Below are positions 1 to 9,838 of a DNA stretch of 64,000 bases, one piece after another. The notes under the pieces are model-generated. The model was not told where the DNA came from. It saw only the letters and a program-made list of their open reading frames with translations, and ran no database searches. Both the position numbers and the translations under genes were made by a program. Position 1 is the stretch's first letter; every line of letters starts with the position of its first letter. This DNA is from an uncultured Alphaproteobacteria bacterium (GTDB taxonomy: Bacteria > Pseudomonadota > Alphaproteobacteria > HIMB59 > GCA-002718135). Location of the stretch: the NCBI GenBank assembly GCA_902537325.1, contig CACBAT010000008.1, positions 1 to 64,000 on the forward strand, in the 5' to 3' direction.

Positions 1-124
1 TAAATTAAAGTCCTTATTCCTACTTCACTAAGCTCTAGAGAAGTTCTAATTAAAGCAAAATTTATCACTATTGCAAAGAGTATTTAGTGAACACTCTACT
101 AAACATTCTTCATATTTAAATTTA

Positions 125-149
125 AATAGGTTCACTGTCTTAACCTATT
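125..149. repeat. Short inverted repeat in leader region
   Basis: Perfect 8-base arms (AATAGGTT at 125-132 and AACCTATT at 142-149) separated by 9 bases. No T-run follows on either strand, so it is not a convincing terminator. The rest of 1-290 is AT-rich with no open frame of note, and I see nothing else in it. The hairpin may be chance in such AT-rich DNA. Confidence 0.25.
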
Positions 150-290
150 AATTTATCCCATCACTAACTAAAGAAATTGTTCAGTTCTAATAAGTGTAAA
201 ATTAATTGAAATATGTTAAAATAAATAAATGGTGGTACCATGAACATTGTATGTTCAATAGTAAGTTGATAAAAGGTTGAAAAATAAAAA

Positions 291-367
291 GCGCCTGTAG
301 CTCAATTGGATAGAGCGTATGACTACGGATCATAAGGTTAGGAGTTCGACTCTTCTCAGGCGCGCCA
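291..367 (+). tRNA. tRNA-Arg (anticodon ACG)
   Basis: A complete cloverleaf can be folded by eye. The acceptor stem is 291-297 with 357-363 (7 of 7 pairs). The D arm is 300-303 with 313-316. The anticodon stem 318-322 pairs perfectly with 330-334, and the loop 323-329 carries ACG at 325-327. The T arm is 340-344 with 352-356 (one G-T pair) around a TTCGACT loop. The discriminator base is G364 and CCA (365-367) is encoded. ACG, read as ICG after A34 deamination, decodes CGU, CGC and CGA arginine codons. Confidence 0.96.
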
Positions 368-423
368 AAAATTAAATGTTATTATACAAATTTTTTTAAA
401 TCTGTATTATTTAAGTAAATAAA

Positions 424-1446
424 ATGATTATTGATATAAATTCTAACAAAATAAAAAGTAATAATAATTTATCAAATTTATTTGTTAACGCAAATTTCAG
501 TAATTTATCAATTAATTGTAATATACTCCAAGGTAATTTTTTTTCTGATTCATTTTATTATTTTCCAATTACTGAAAATAATGAAACATTTTCCTCTTTA
601 TTTACTAGGGATTTTAACAATATTTCTCATTTTTATTCGGAAAAATTTTTTGATAATTTTAAAGAAAATAAAAATTCATTAAAAAATTTTAAAGATCTTT
701 TTATTCTTGGATCAAATGCGGGCAATAATTATTATTCAAATTTACTACAATTTCTTCCAAGGATTTTCTTCAATAAAAAAACAAATCTAAAACTAGCAAT
801 TCACAGGAGCTCATCAAACAAATATAGAAACTTTATTGGAAGTATCTTAAAATCTCTAAATATTGAATTTACATTTGTGTTTCTAGACGACGATTTTTAC
901 CATTTTATAGACTCTGAATTTCCACAGTTTTTGAGCATGAATGATTCAATTGAAATATTAAAAAGATTTATAAATCCAAAAACTAATGTAGAAATTAGTA
1001 AAAAAATATATGTGACTAGAGAAGATTCTAATTATAGAAAAATTTTAAATGAAGGTGATGTTGTTACTATTTTGAGAGAAAGGGGGTATAAGGTTATTAA
1101 TCCTCAACTATATGAAATAGACGAGCAAATAGAAATCTTCTCAAATGCTGAAAAAATTATTGCACCACATGGCTCTAATTTAGCAAATATAATTTTTTGC
1201 AAACCTGGAACTGAAATTTTTGAGATTACCCCTTCTTTTAAAGATAACGAAAAAATTCTTGAAGACAGATATCTAAATTTATGTTTAATTAATAATCTTA
1301 AGCATAATAAAATCGTATCTGACACAGTTGATGTTGAAAATCATTCTGCTTTGGCAAAAAAATATATACACAAAATTGTTTTGTCACAAAGCAATTACTA
1401 TAAAAATCTAATTGTTAAAATTCAGGAGCTAAGTAATATAATTTGA
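424..1446 (+). CDS. Glycosyltransferase family 61 (DUF563) protein
   Basis: A 340-residue protein with the C-terminal hallmarks of GT61/DUF563 transferases. These are a KKIYVTRE strand near residues 193-200, a GYKVINPQ segment near 221-228, and the signature IIAPHGSNLAN near 245-255 followed by a PGTEIFEI strand. An upstream stretch near 97-113 with two Tyr and an LPR resembles the family NYYHW...LPR motif. Such enzymes transfer sugars onto surface polysaccharides or glycoproteins; the donor and acceptor cannot be told here. It is very rich in Asn, Phe, Lys and Ile and has no signal peptide. It stands alone, 57 bases after tRNA-Arg, with no polysaccharide genes nearby, which fits a cargo gene at a tRNA. 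It ends 2 bases before the converging sppA stop. Confidence 0.8.
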   Translation: MIIDINSNKIKSNNNLSNLFVNANFSNLSINCNILQGNFFSDSFYYFPITENNETFSSLFTRDFNNISHFYSEKFFDNFKENKNSLKNFKDLFILGSNAGNNYYSNLLQFLPRIFFNKKTNLKLAIHRSSSNKYRNFIGSILKSLNIEFTFVFLDDDFYHFIDSEFPQFLSMNDSIEILKRFINPKTNVEISKKIYVTREDSNYRKILNEGDVVTILRERGYKVINPQLYEIDEQIEIFSNAEKIIAPHGSNLANIIFCKPGTEIFEITPSFKDNEKILEDRYLNLCLINNLKHNKIVSDTVDVENHSALAKKYIHKIVLSQSNYYKNLIVKIQELSNII

Positions 1447-1447
1447 A

Positions 1448-2470
1448 CTAACAATTTTTTAAGAAAACTGGAATTACAACACTAATATTAGTTTCTAAAT
1501 TTCTGCAAATGTTTTCAAGTGAATATTTATTATTAGTTTGATCTTCGTACTTAACTAACAAATTTGATAGAATTGAACTGCTTACTTTATTTTCATAAAT
1601 TTTGTAATCTTCAAATTTATTTTCCTTTATTATTAATTCGATAAGTGTTTCGTAATTTAAAATGTCATCAATCAAAAAATTATTTTTTGCCTGATTACTA
1701 CTATAGATTAAAGCTCCAATATTAGTTTTTAAATTTGAAATTTCAATTTTACGACTTTTTGAAACTTTTGTTATAAAATTATTATAAACATCATCAACGA
1801 TATTTTGTAAGTGTTTAATTTCATCGCTTTTAGGTCGTCTAAATGGATTAAACAAATCTTTTCCTTCTCCGGCATTCTGGTTAAAAACTTCTATTCCTTC
1901 TTTAGTTTCAATTGTCTGACCGAAAATTCCTGAAGATAGACTTGTCGGTGTATTATAGTAAAACCAACTTGGCCCACTGACTCCTATGCTACCAATAATA
2001 GATCCATATGACGCAAATATCTTATCAGCTGTAGTTGCAACCCAATATCCACCAGATGCTAAAATTTCTTTTGTAAAAAAATATACTTTAGTGTTTGTAC
2101 TTTTCTTAAATTCATAAATCATTTGTTCTAATTCAGCAGTAGCGCTTACTGTTCCCCCTGGAGAATTAATGTTTATAATTAGAACCTTGATTTGAAGTTC
2201 TTTTAATTCTTCTAAATAAGATTTTACCTGTGAAGGATTGATATAATCGTAAAGATTATTTCCTAAAATATTACTGTTATTACTAAATATAGGTCCATTT
2301 AAATTAATATTAGCTATAATATTATTTGAGCTAGGTATGCCATCAGTCATTACAAACTGTTTTTTTTCCAGCTCATTAGAAAAATAAAGTACAAAATTAA
2401 TAATTATTAAAAAAATTAATAACGCACTCAAAAAACCAAGAGTTCTAAAAAAAACATTGAAAAATAACAT
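1448..2470 (-). CDS. sppA: Signal peptide peptidase SppA, short form (peptidase S49)
   Basis: A membrane-anchored serine protease of the ClpP-like S49 family that degrades leftover signal peptides. One transmembrane segment lies near residues 10-33 and the catalytic domain is outside the membrane. Visible motifs are SPGGT near residue 103, ASGGYW near 138-143 with the likely nucleophile Ser139, and GEGKDLFNPFRRP whose Lys near 204 aligns with the general-base Lys of short SppA enzymes. About 340 residues fits the short form rather than the duplicated E. coli form. I start it at ATG 2470 rather than the in-frame TTG at 2479; neither has a good ribosome site. It is divergent from groES across the CIRCE region. 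Confidence 0.88.
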   Translation of the reverse strand: MLFFNVFFRTLGFLSALLIFLIIINFVLYFSNELEKKQFVMTDGIPSSNNIIANINLNGPIFSNNSNILGNNLYDYINPSQVKSYLEELKELQIKVLIININSPGGTVSATAELEQMIYEFKKSTNTKVYFFTKEILASGGYWVATTADKIFASYGSIIGSIGVSGPSWFYYNTPTSLSSGIFGQTIETKEGIEVFNQNAGEGKDLFNPFRRPKSDEIKHLQNIVDDVYNNFITKVSKSRKIEISNLKTNIGALIYSSNQAKNNFLIDDILNYETLIELIIKENKFEDYKIYENKVSSSILSNLLVKYEDQTNNKYSLENICRNLETNISVVIPVFLKNC

Positions 2471-2523
2471 TTTTTTCAAAATATCATAAGTTTGACTAAT
2501 TCGAATTTTTTTTTGTTTTCTTC

Positions 2524-2551
2524 TTGAATAGACTTCAATAATGCTTAAATA
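2524..2551 (+). promoter_or_regulatory. Candidate groESL promoter (-35/-10)
   Basis: TTGAAT at 2524-2529 and TAAATA at 2546-2551, 16 bases apart, sit directly upstream of the CIRCE operator. This is the usual place for a housekeeping promoter blocked by HrcA. The match to consensus is partial and the surroundings are AT-rich, so the assignment is tentative. CTTGAA at 2523-2528 also resembles a heat-shock sigma -35, but I see no C-rich -10 to go with it. Confidence 0.4.
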
Positions 2552-2552
2552 A

Positions 2553-2579
2553 CTAGCACTCTCATAATGAGAGTGCTAA
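2553..2579 (+). promoter_or_regulatory. CIRCE operator (HrcA binding site)
   Basis: CTAGCACTC (2553-2561), nine spacer bases (2562-2570), then GAGTGCTAA (2571-2579). This matches the consensus TTAGCACTC-N9-GAGTGCTAA at all but the first base. It lies 42 bases before groES. In known systems HrcA binds CIRCE and represses groESL until heat or misfolded protein draws off GroEL. hrcA is not in this window. Confidence 0.95.
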
Positions 2580-2621
2580 TAAAAAATTATTTAATTTCAA
2601 TTAGTTAACAAAAGAGGAAAT

Positions 2622-2927
2622 ATGAAATTTAGACCTTTACATGACAGGGTTTTAGTCAAAAGAGTAGACTCTGATCAAAAAACAGCAGGGGGAATAATTA
2701 TCCCTGATACCGCCCAAGAAAAACCAATGGAAGGTGAAGTATTAGAAGTTGGTTCTGGAGCAAGAGATGAAACAGGAAAACTAGTACCTTTGGATGTCAA
2801 AAAAGGTGATAAAATACTTTTTGGAAAATGGTCTGGTACTGAAGTAAAAATGAATGGTGAAGACTTTCTGATAATGAAAGAGTCTGACATCATGGGAATT
2901 ATAACTTCAGGTAAGAAAAAGAAATAG
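2622..2927 (+). CDS. groES: Co-chaperonin GroES (Cpn10)
   Basis: A 101-residue Cpn10 that caps the GroEL ring and closes the folding chamber. The N-terminus [15 protein letters not shown], the mobile loop [19 protein letters not shown] near residues 17-35, and the end motif [15 protein letters not shown] are typical, with a short extra Lys-rich tail. The start is fixed by AGAGGAA just upstream. It is the first gene of the groES-groEL operon, 21 bases before groEL, downstream of CIRCE. Confidence 0.98.
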   Translation: MKFRPLHDRVLVKRVDSDQKTAGGIIIPDTAQEKPMEGEVLEVGSGARDETGKLVPLDVKKGDKILFGKWSGTEVKMNGEDFLIMKESDIMGIITSGKKKK

Positions 2928-2930
2928 TAA

Positions 2931-4616
<1,686 letters not shown>

Positions 4617-4641
4617 TTTTTAATAAAATAATTCTGATAAG

Positions 4642-4669
4642 AGGGCAAATTTATTTGCCCTTTTTTTTT
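4642..4669 (+). terminator. Rho-independent terminator after groESL
   Basis: Stem AGGGCAAA (4642-4649) with TTTGCCCT (4654-4661), 4-base loop, then a run of T through 4669. It ends transcription of groESL and overlaps the 3' end of the converging peroxidase gene by two bases. Confidence 0.93.
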
Positions 4670-5204
4670 AAATTAATCGATCTATTAGATTTGTAATTTT
4701 TGTACTATCTGGTTTAGTCATAGAAGACCAAGATTTAACGAGTTGTCCATTTCTATCAAAAAGATATTTATAAAAGTTCCACTTTGGCTTTTCGTTATAC
4801 TTTTCCTCAATCCAGGCATAAATTGGATGAGCACTACTTCCTTTAACATCCATTGGCGATGAAGTAACAAAACCTACTCCATAGTTAACTAAACATATTT
4901 TTTTTATATCTTCAGTATCTGAATATTCTTGATTGAAGGAATTGCTCGTAGTGGCTATTATTGTTAAATCACTTTTTCTGTAGTCTAAAAATAAATTTTG
5001 AAGATCTTCATACTGTGGAGTGAAACCACATCTTGAAGCTGTATTTACTATTAATATTGGCTTACCTGTAAACTTCTCTAAAATTACTTGATTGCCGTCT
5101 ATATCTTCAAATGAAAAATCGTATAAATTCACAGTTTCATTTGCTAATAAAGTATTCTTTAAGTTAAGCATAATCAAAAAAACAAGTAAAAATTTAATTT
5201 TCAT
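4668..5204 (-). CDS. Periplasmic glutathione peroxidase family protein
   Basis: A 178-residue thioredoxin-fold peroxidase that would reduce hydrogen or lipid peroxides. A hydrophobic N-terminus ending near ANET (residue 22) looks like a secretion signal. The peroxidatic Cys59 lies in NTASRCGFTPQY, and Trp142-Asn143 of the active site are present in KWNFYKYLFD. The segment that usually reads FPCNQF is TSNSF here, so neither the catalytic Gln nor the second Cys of typical Cys-Gpx is at its usual place. The reductant may therefore differ from glutathione or thioredoxin. It is divergent from the MscS gene with only 26 bases between the starts. Confidence 0.85.
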   Translation of the reverse strand: MKIKFLLVFLIMLNLKNTLLANETVNLYDFSFEDIDGNQVILEKFTGKPILIVNTASRCGFTPQYEDLQNLFLDYRKSDLTIIATTSNSFNQEYSDTEDIKKICLVNYGVGFVTSSPMDVKGSSAHPIYAWIEEKYNEKPKWNFYKYLFDRNGQLVKSWSSMTKPDSTKITNLIDRLI

Positions 5205-5230
5205 GTTAGTGAGTACTAAATATATCTCTT

Positions 5231-6367
5231 ATGGAAACATTCAATAGCTTTACAGACCTTTTTTTAGATGTTTGGAATAATGGTGTTTTTGGCATAAATG
5301 CTACTGATATCATAGTAAGTCTTGTAATTTTCCTGCTTTTTTATTTACTTAGAAGACTTATTGCTAGATTTATTCTTAATCGATTATCAAGAATTGTTTC
5401 GAGAACATCTAATCAAGTTGATGATGCTGTCATTGAAGTACTTGATGGACCATTAAAATTTCTCCCTGTTGTTTTAGGTTTTTTTATAGCTTCTTCATAT
5501 TTAGATGTTTCTGATAACAACCAAGACTTTATAGATTTACTAAACAGATCATTAATTACAATTTTTATATTCTGGCTACTGCATCAATTAATTATACCTT
5601 TTTCATTTGTAATAAAAAACTTTGAGTCAAAAATTTCAAAACCTTTAGTAGATTGGACTCTTAAGGGTTTAAAAGTTCTCGTTATTGTTCTTGGAGCTGT
5701 AGCAATTTTAGAATTGTGGGGCATAAGAGTGGGGCCAGTAATTGCAGGGTTAGGTTTATTTGGTGTAGCAGTTGCACTGGGTGCTCAAGATTTATTTAAA
5801 AACTTAATTAGTGGTATCATGATACTAATGGAAAAGAGATTTACTGTTGGTGATGTTATATTAGTTTCAGGCGAAGTAGAGGGAGTTGTTGAACAAATTG
5901 GATTTAGATCTACACTTGTAAGAAGATTTGATTCAACTCCAGTAATGGTGCCAAATTATAAATTTGCTGAGCAGTCTGTTACTAATTATACAAGAAGACA
6001 TCATAGACGTATAAGATGGCTAATTGGATTAGAATATAGAACTAGCATTGATCAATTAAAAAATATCAGAGACGAGATAAATAATTTAATTGAAAAAGAT
6101 GATAACTTTGCAAAAAATCAAAACGCAAGTTTCTACGTTCGAATAGATAGTTTTTCTGATAGCTCTATTGATATGTTAGTACAAACATTTACTGTTACGA
6201 ATGAATGGGCAGAATTTTTAAAAATAAAAGAAAATCTTGCTGTCAAAATAATAGAAATAGTTGAAAATAATGAAGCAGGTTTTGCGTTTCCAAGCCAATC
6301 ACTTTATGTTGAAAAATTATCTGATGATAAAACTGAGATTTTTAATCCTCTATCCACAAAAAAATAA
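5231..6367 (+). CDS. MscS-family mechanosensitive channel
   Basis: A 378-residue inner-membrane channel that opens under membrane tension to release solutes in osmotic downshock. Four or five hydrophobic segments fill residues 25-175. They end in the pore helix GLGLFGVAVALGAQDLFKN (173-191), which has the small-residue packing of MscS TM3. The cytoplasmic beta domain follows (FTVGDVILVSGEVEGVVEQIGFRST and VPNYKFAEQSVTNYTRR segments). Its stop overlaps the next start by one base (TAATG), so the two are surely co-translated. Confidence 0.92.
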   Translation: METFNSFTDLFLDVWNNGVFGINATDIIVSLVIFLLFYLLRRLIARFILNRLSRIVSRTSNQVDDAVIEVLDGPLKFLPVVLGFFIASSYLDVSDNNQDFIDLLNRSLITIFIFWLLHQLIIPFSFVIKNFESKISKPLVDWTLKGLKVLVIVLGAVAILELWGIRVGPVIAGLGLFGVAVALGAQDLFKNLISGIMILMEKRFTVGDVILVSGEVEGVVEQIGFRSTLVRRFDSTPVMVPNYKFAEQSVTNYTRRHHRRIRWLIGLEYRTSIDQLKNIRDEINNLIEKDDNFAKNQNASFYVRIDSFSDSSIDMLVQTFTVTNEWAEFLKIKENLAVKIIEIVENNEAGFAFPSQSLYVEKLSDDKTEIFNPLSTKK

Positions 6368-7371
6368 TGAACGAAAGTAATCGTGTAATTTCTGGTTCTC
6401 TATTCATATTAGCTAGTATTGCAGTTGCATTTATATTGAATTTTTCTCAACCAATCATGGTCCCATTTGTTTTAGCACTTCTTTTAAGGATATTAATTGA
6501 TCCAATAATTGATTTTCAGACTATAAATCTTCGTGTACACAGATTTATAGCAGTTTTTATTAGTATTTGTTTAATTGTACTTTTATTCTCAATTATAGTT
6601 CCTTTTATTGTTTCTTCTGTAGCAACATTCTTGGAATCTGCAGATGACTATAATCAAAAAGTAATAATTTTAATTGAGGCAGTCATAATACAGCTTCAAC
6701 AATTTGAAATTGATATTGATAGAGAAACAATTAGAAATACAATTGCAGAATTACCCATTACTAATTGGGCTGGAACAATATTAAGTAACAGTGCGAATTT
6801 TATTTCAAAGTTTCTATTAGTTGTAATAATCACCCTTTTTTTATTACTTGGCACTCCACCTAAGAATACCTCTAATGAGTGGAACGATATTATTAGATTA
6901 GTAAAAAAATATATATTTACAAAATTTTTAACATCTGCTTTTACAGGTATTGCTGCAGGATTAATTTATTGGTTTTTGGGTTTAGAATTAGCTTTTATTT
7001 TTGGTAGCTTGACATTTATTTTAAATTTTATTCCAGTTATTGGTTCTGTAATTGCTGTTTTACTTCCATTACCAATCGCTTTCCTTCAATATAATGATCC
7101 AACACTAGTTGTATTAATTATTATTTTGCCTACGATTATTCATCAAATAGTAGGAAATTTTGTAGAGCCAAAAATATTTGGTGAGAGTTTTGGATTACAT
7201 CCAATTACGATTATTTTATCCTTAATTTTTTGGGGAATGATTTGGGGGTTTATTGGAGTCCTTCTCGCAGCACCTTTAACTGCAATCATTAGAATTACAT
7301 TTGAAAGATTTGAAACAACTAAACAAATTGCTAGGTTATTGGAAGGTAAGATTCATATTAAAGAAAATTAA
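6367..7371 (+). CDS. AI-2E/PerM family membrane transporter
   Basis: A 334-residue polytopic membrane protein of the AI-2E exporter (PerM/YdiK) family. Two N-terminal hydrophobic segments lie near residues 10-40, a helical soluble part near 75-140, and then at least four more membrane segments. The family signature IPVIGSVIAVLLPLPIA and the late PKIFGESFGLHPITIILSL segment are both visible. Substrates in this family range from autoinducer-2 to ions, so no substrate is assigned. It is translationally coupled to the MscS gene, which hints at an osmotic or ion role. It converges on recX with a 4-base overlap. Confidence 0.88.
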   Translation: MNESNRVISGSLFILASIAVAFILNFSQPIMVPFVLALLLRILIDPIIDFQTINLRVHRFIAVFISICLIVLLFSIIVPFIVSSVATFLESADDYNQKVIILIEAVIIQLQQFEIDIDRETIRNTIAELPITNWAGTILSNSANFISKFLLVVIITLFLLLGTPPKNTSNEWNDIIRLVKKYIFTKFLTSAFTGIAAGLIYWFLGLELAFIFGSLTFILNFIPVIGSVIAVLLPLPIAFLQYNDPTLVVLIIILPTIIHQIVGNFVEPKIFGESFGLHPITIILSLIFWGMIWGFIGVLLAAPLTAIIRITFERFETTKQIARLLEGKIHIKEN

Positions 7372-7853
7372 CCTAATATTTTTTTACATATATCATAACT
7401 AAAACCAGCTCTTGCCATTTTTGCTAATTTTTTTTCATAACTTTCATTTTTTTCTAATAAATTTTTTTTCTTCACAAATATTTTTGCTGATTCTAATTCC
7501 CAATTAAAGTTATGCTGGTTCATTGAATTTAAATTATTTTGAATTTGAGATTTATTCACTCCTTTTTTTATCAAGTAATTGAAAATAAAATTCTTTGATC
7601 TTCCAGAATTGGACAAAGAAAGAATTTTTGTTGAGCTATATCTATCATCATCAATAAATTTATTTTTTTCTAATTTTAAAATTATACTCTCAATAATATC
7701 TATGAGTTTTTTTTTCTCAAAATTTGTTGTATTTAATCTTAAAATTTTTCTTTTAAGTACACTAACTAAATTATTCTTTGATGAATCGTATTTACTTAAG
7801 TAATCAACGGCGTATTTTAAGAGTTTTTTTTCGTCCACTAAATTAATATACAA
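7368..7853 (-). CDS. recX: RecX family regulatory protein
   Basis: A 161-residue helical protein resembling RecX, which binds RecA filaments and tunes recombination. The pattern is right: an N-terminal A-DYLSKYDSSKNNL repeat, the KNKFIDDDRYSSTKI segment (family: G-IDD-RYA), then FIFNYLIKKGVNKSQI. The sequence is very Lys- and Asn-rich and divergent. No ATG is available near the N-terminus. The frame opens at TTG 7853, with GTG at 7838 as an alternative, so the start is uncertain. recA is not in the window. Confidence 0.72.
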   Translation of the reverse strand: MYINLVDEKKLLKYAVDYLSKYDSSKNNLVSVLKRKILRLNTTNFEKKKLIDIIESIILKLEKNKFIDDDRYSSTKILSLSNSGRSKNFIFNYLIKKGVNKSQIQNNLNSMNQHNFNWELESAKIFVKKKNLLEKNESYEKKLAKMARAGFSYDICKKILG

Positions 7854-7886
7854 ATAATTTAAATATATTAAAAGAAAACTCCTAAT

Positions 7887-8657
7887 ATGATTGAGTATAA
7901 TTATCTATGTTTTCTTACATTAGTAAAAAAAGAAGTCTTCAGGTTCTTAAAAGTAGGAATACAAACTGTTATTGGGCCAGCTATTAGCTCTTTATTATTT
8001 TTAGCTGTTTTTAGTTTAGCTCTCGGTAGATCTGTAAATTCAATAAATGGTATTGATCTTCCTTATTTTATTGCACCTGGTTTAATAATGATGACGATGC
8101 TTCAAAACTCTTTTGCAAACTCGGCATCAAGTATTGGTCAATCAAAATTTCAAGGAAATATCGTGGACATATTAATGGCCCCATTAAACAATGTTGAATT
8201 AGCATTTGGATTTATAATTGGCTCAGTTTGCAGAGGTATTGTATGCGGTATAGTTACTACTTTGGGGGTAATGATATTTGTCCCTTTAACTGTTCACTCT
8301 TATATTGCTTTATCATTTTTTACTTTAACGGGATGCACAATGATGGGAACTTTAGGAACAATTGTTGGTATTTGGGCTGACAAATGGGATCAACAACAAG
8401 GAATAACTAACTTTATCGTATTACCTCTTACTTTTTTATCAGGAACTTTCTATTCAATTTCGAGACTTCCTGAGTTTTGGCAGACAGTTTCATCATTCAA
8501 TCCATTCTTTTATAATATTGATGGTTTTAGGTATGCTTTTACAGGTATTTCTGATGGTTCACTAATTCGGGGATCAATCTTCTTAATAATTATTAATATT
8601 ATATTAATTTTATTATGCTATTTTATGTTTCGCAAAGGATATAAAATTAAATTTTAA
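7887..8657 (+). CDS. ABC-2 type transporter permease
   Basis: A 256-residue permease of the ABC-2 exporter family (DrrB/YadH/NodJ type) with about six membrane segments. Visible landmarks are PYFIAPGLIMMTMLQNSF near residue 56, the amphipathic SKFQGNIVDILMAPL segment, and FIVLPLTFLSGTFYSISRLP near residue 180, a conserved ABC-2 signature. The substrate (lipid, polysaccharide or drug) cannot be read off. No ATP-binding subunit lies on either side, which is unusual for this family. It ends 2 bases before argD. Confidence 0.88.
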   Translation: MIEYNYLCFLTLVKKEVFRFLKVGIQTVIGPAISSLLFLAVFSLALGRSVNSINGIDLPYFIAPGLIMMTMLQNSFANSASSIGQSKFQGNIVDILMAPLNNVELAFGFIIGSVCRGIVCGIVTTLGVMIFVPLTVHSYIALSFFTLTGCTMMGTLGTIVGIWADKWDQQQGITNFIVLPLTFLSGTFYSISRLPEFWQTVSSFNPFFYNIDGFRYAFTGISDGSLIRGSIFLIIINIILILLCYFMFRKGYKIKF

Positions 8658-8659
8658 AT

Positions 8660-9838
8660 ATGGTTAATAAACTTTTATCAAACGTCATGCCAACTTATGG
8701 GAATAAAACTCTTGAATTTGTAAAAGGCAAAGGATCTTATTTATACTCTAGTCAAAATAAAAAATATTTAGATTTTGCAAGTGGAATAGCAGTAAATTCT
8801 CTTGGTCATTGTCATCCTAAACTTATAGAGGTGCTTAATAAGCAATCGAAACAACTCTGGCATGTTTCAAACTTATATAAAATTAAAAAACAAGAACAAT
8901 TTGCAAAATTACTTTGTAAACATTCTTTTGCAGACAAGGTCTTTTTTACTAATTCAGGAGCTGAATCTATTGAATGTGGAATTAAAATAATAAGAGGATA
9001 TCATTCACATCACAAGACTAACAAAACAGAGATTATTACTTTTGAAGGTGCTTTCCACGGAAGAACTTATGGAGCTCTTTCAGCACAAAAAAACAATAAA
9101 TATTCCAGAGGTTTTGGCCCTATGCTTAAAGGCTTTAAAAAAATTGAATTTAATAATGAAAAAAAATTAATATCGGCAATAAATAAAAAAACAGCTGGTA
9201 TTATTATTGAACCAATTCAAGGAGAAGGAGGTATTCGTCCTGCCAATCTAAGTTTTTTAAAATTTTTAAGAAAAATCTGTAATGAAAAGAAAATCTTACT
9301 TTTTTTTGATGAGGTTCAGTGTGGATTTGGAAGATCAGGTAAATTATTTTCATATGAATGGGCTAAAATAAAACCTGATATTATATCTGTAGCAAAAGGT
9401 ATTGGATCGGGTTTTCCACTCGGAGCTTGTATGTCAACAAACAAAGTATGTATTGCAATGACTAAAGGCAGTCATGGATCAACCTATGGCGGTAATCCTT
9501 TAGCAATGAGTGTAGGTTTAGAAGTTTTAAAAATTATCTCTAATAAAAAATTTCTTTCCAAAGTTGATAAAACAGCAAGATATTTCTGGAAAAATTTAAA
9601 AAAATTAGAGAATTCATCAAATATTATTTCAGAGGTAAGAGGTGCAGGATTTTTATTAGGAATTAAAACAAATATTAGCAATATAGATTTTTCTGAACAA
9701 CTTAAAAAAAATAGATTACTAAATGTACCTGCGGCGGATAATACAGTTAGATTAGCTCCACCACTTATTGTATCTTATAAAGAGATTGATAAATCAATTG
9801 CTATAATTAAAAGAAGCTTGAAGGAATTATCAAGATGA
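8660..9838 (+). CDS. argD: Acetylornithine/succinyldiaminopimelate aminotransferase
   Basis: A 392-residue class III PLP aminotransferase. It converts N-acetylglutamate semialdehyde and glutamate to N-acetylornithine in arginine synthesis, and often also serves lysine synthesis. Visible features are NSGAES (PLP phosphate loop) near residue 98, GAFHGRTYG near 130, FFDEVQ with Asp217 contacting the PLP ring, and the Schiff-base Lys246 in SVAKGIGSG. Length and motifs are normal. It overlaps argF by ATGA, a classic coupled pair in alphaproteobacteria. Confidence 0.95.
   Translation: MVNKLLSNVMPTYGNKTLEFVKGKGSYLYSSQNKKYLDFASGIAVNSLGHCHPKLIEVLNKQSKQLWHVSNLYKIKKQEQFAKLLCKHSFADKVFFTNSGAESIECGIKIIRGYHSHHKTNKTEIITFEGAFHGRTYGALSAQKNNKYSRGFGPMLKGFKKIEFNNEKKLISAINKKTAGIIIEPIQGEGGIRPANLSFLKFLRKICNEKKILLFFDEVQCGFGRSGKLFSYEWAKIKPDIISVAKGIGSGFPLGACMSTNKVCIAMTKGSHGSTYGGNPLAMSVGLEVLKIISNKKFLSKVDKTARYFWKNLKKLENSSNIISEVRGAGFLLGIKTNISNIDFSEQLKKNRLLNVPAADNTVRLAPPLIVSYKEIDKSIAIIKRSLKELSR

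Noticed and set aside
240-272. Tiny frame MNIVCSIVS before the tRNA
   Set aside because: Only nine codons, no ribosome site and no sign of a leader-peptide or attenuator structure.
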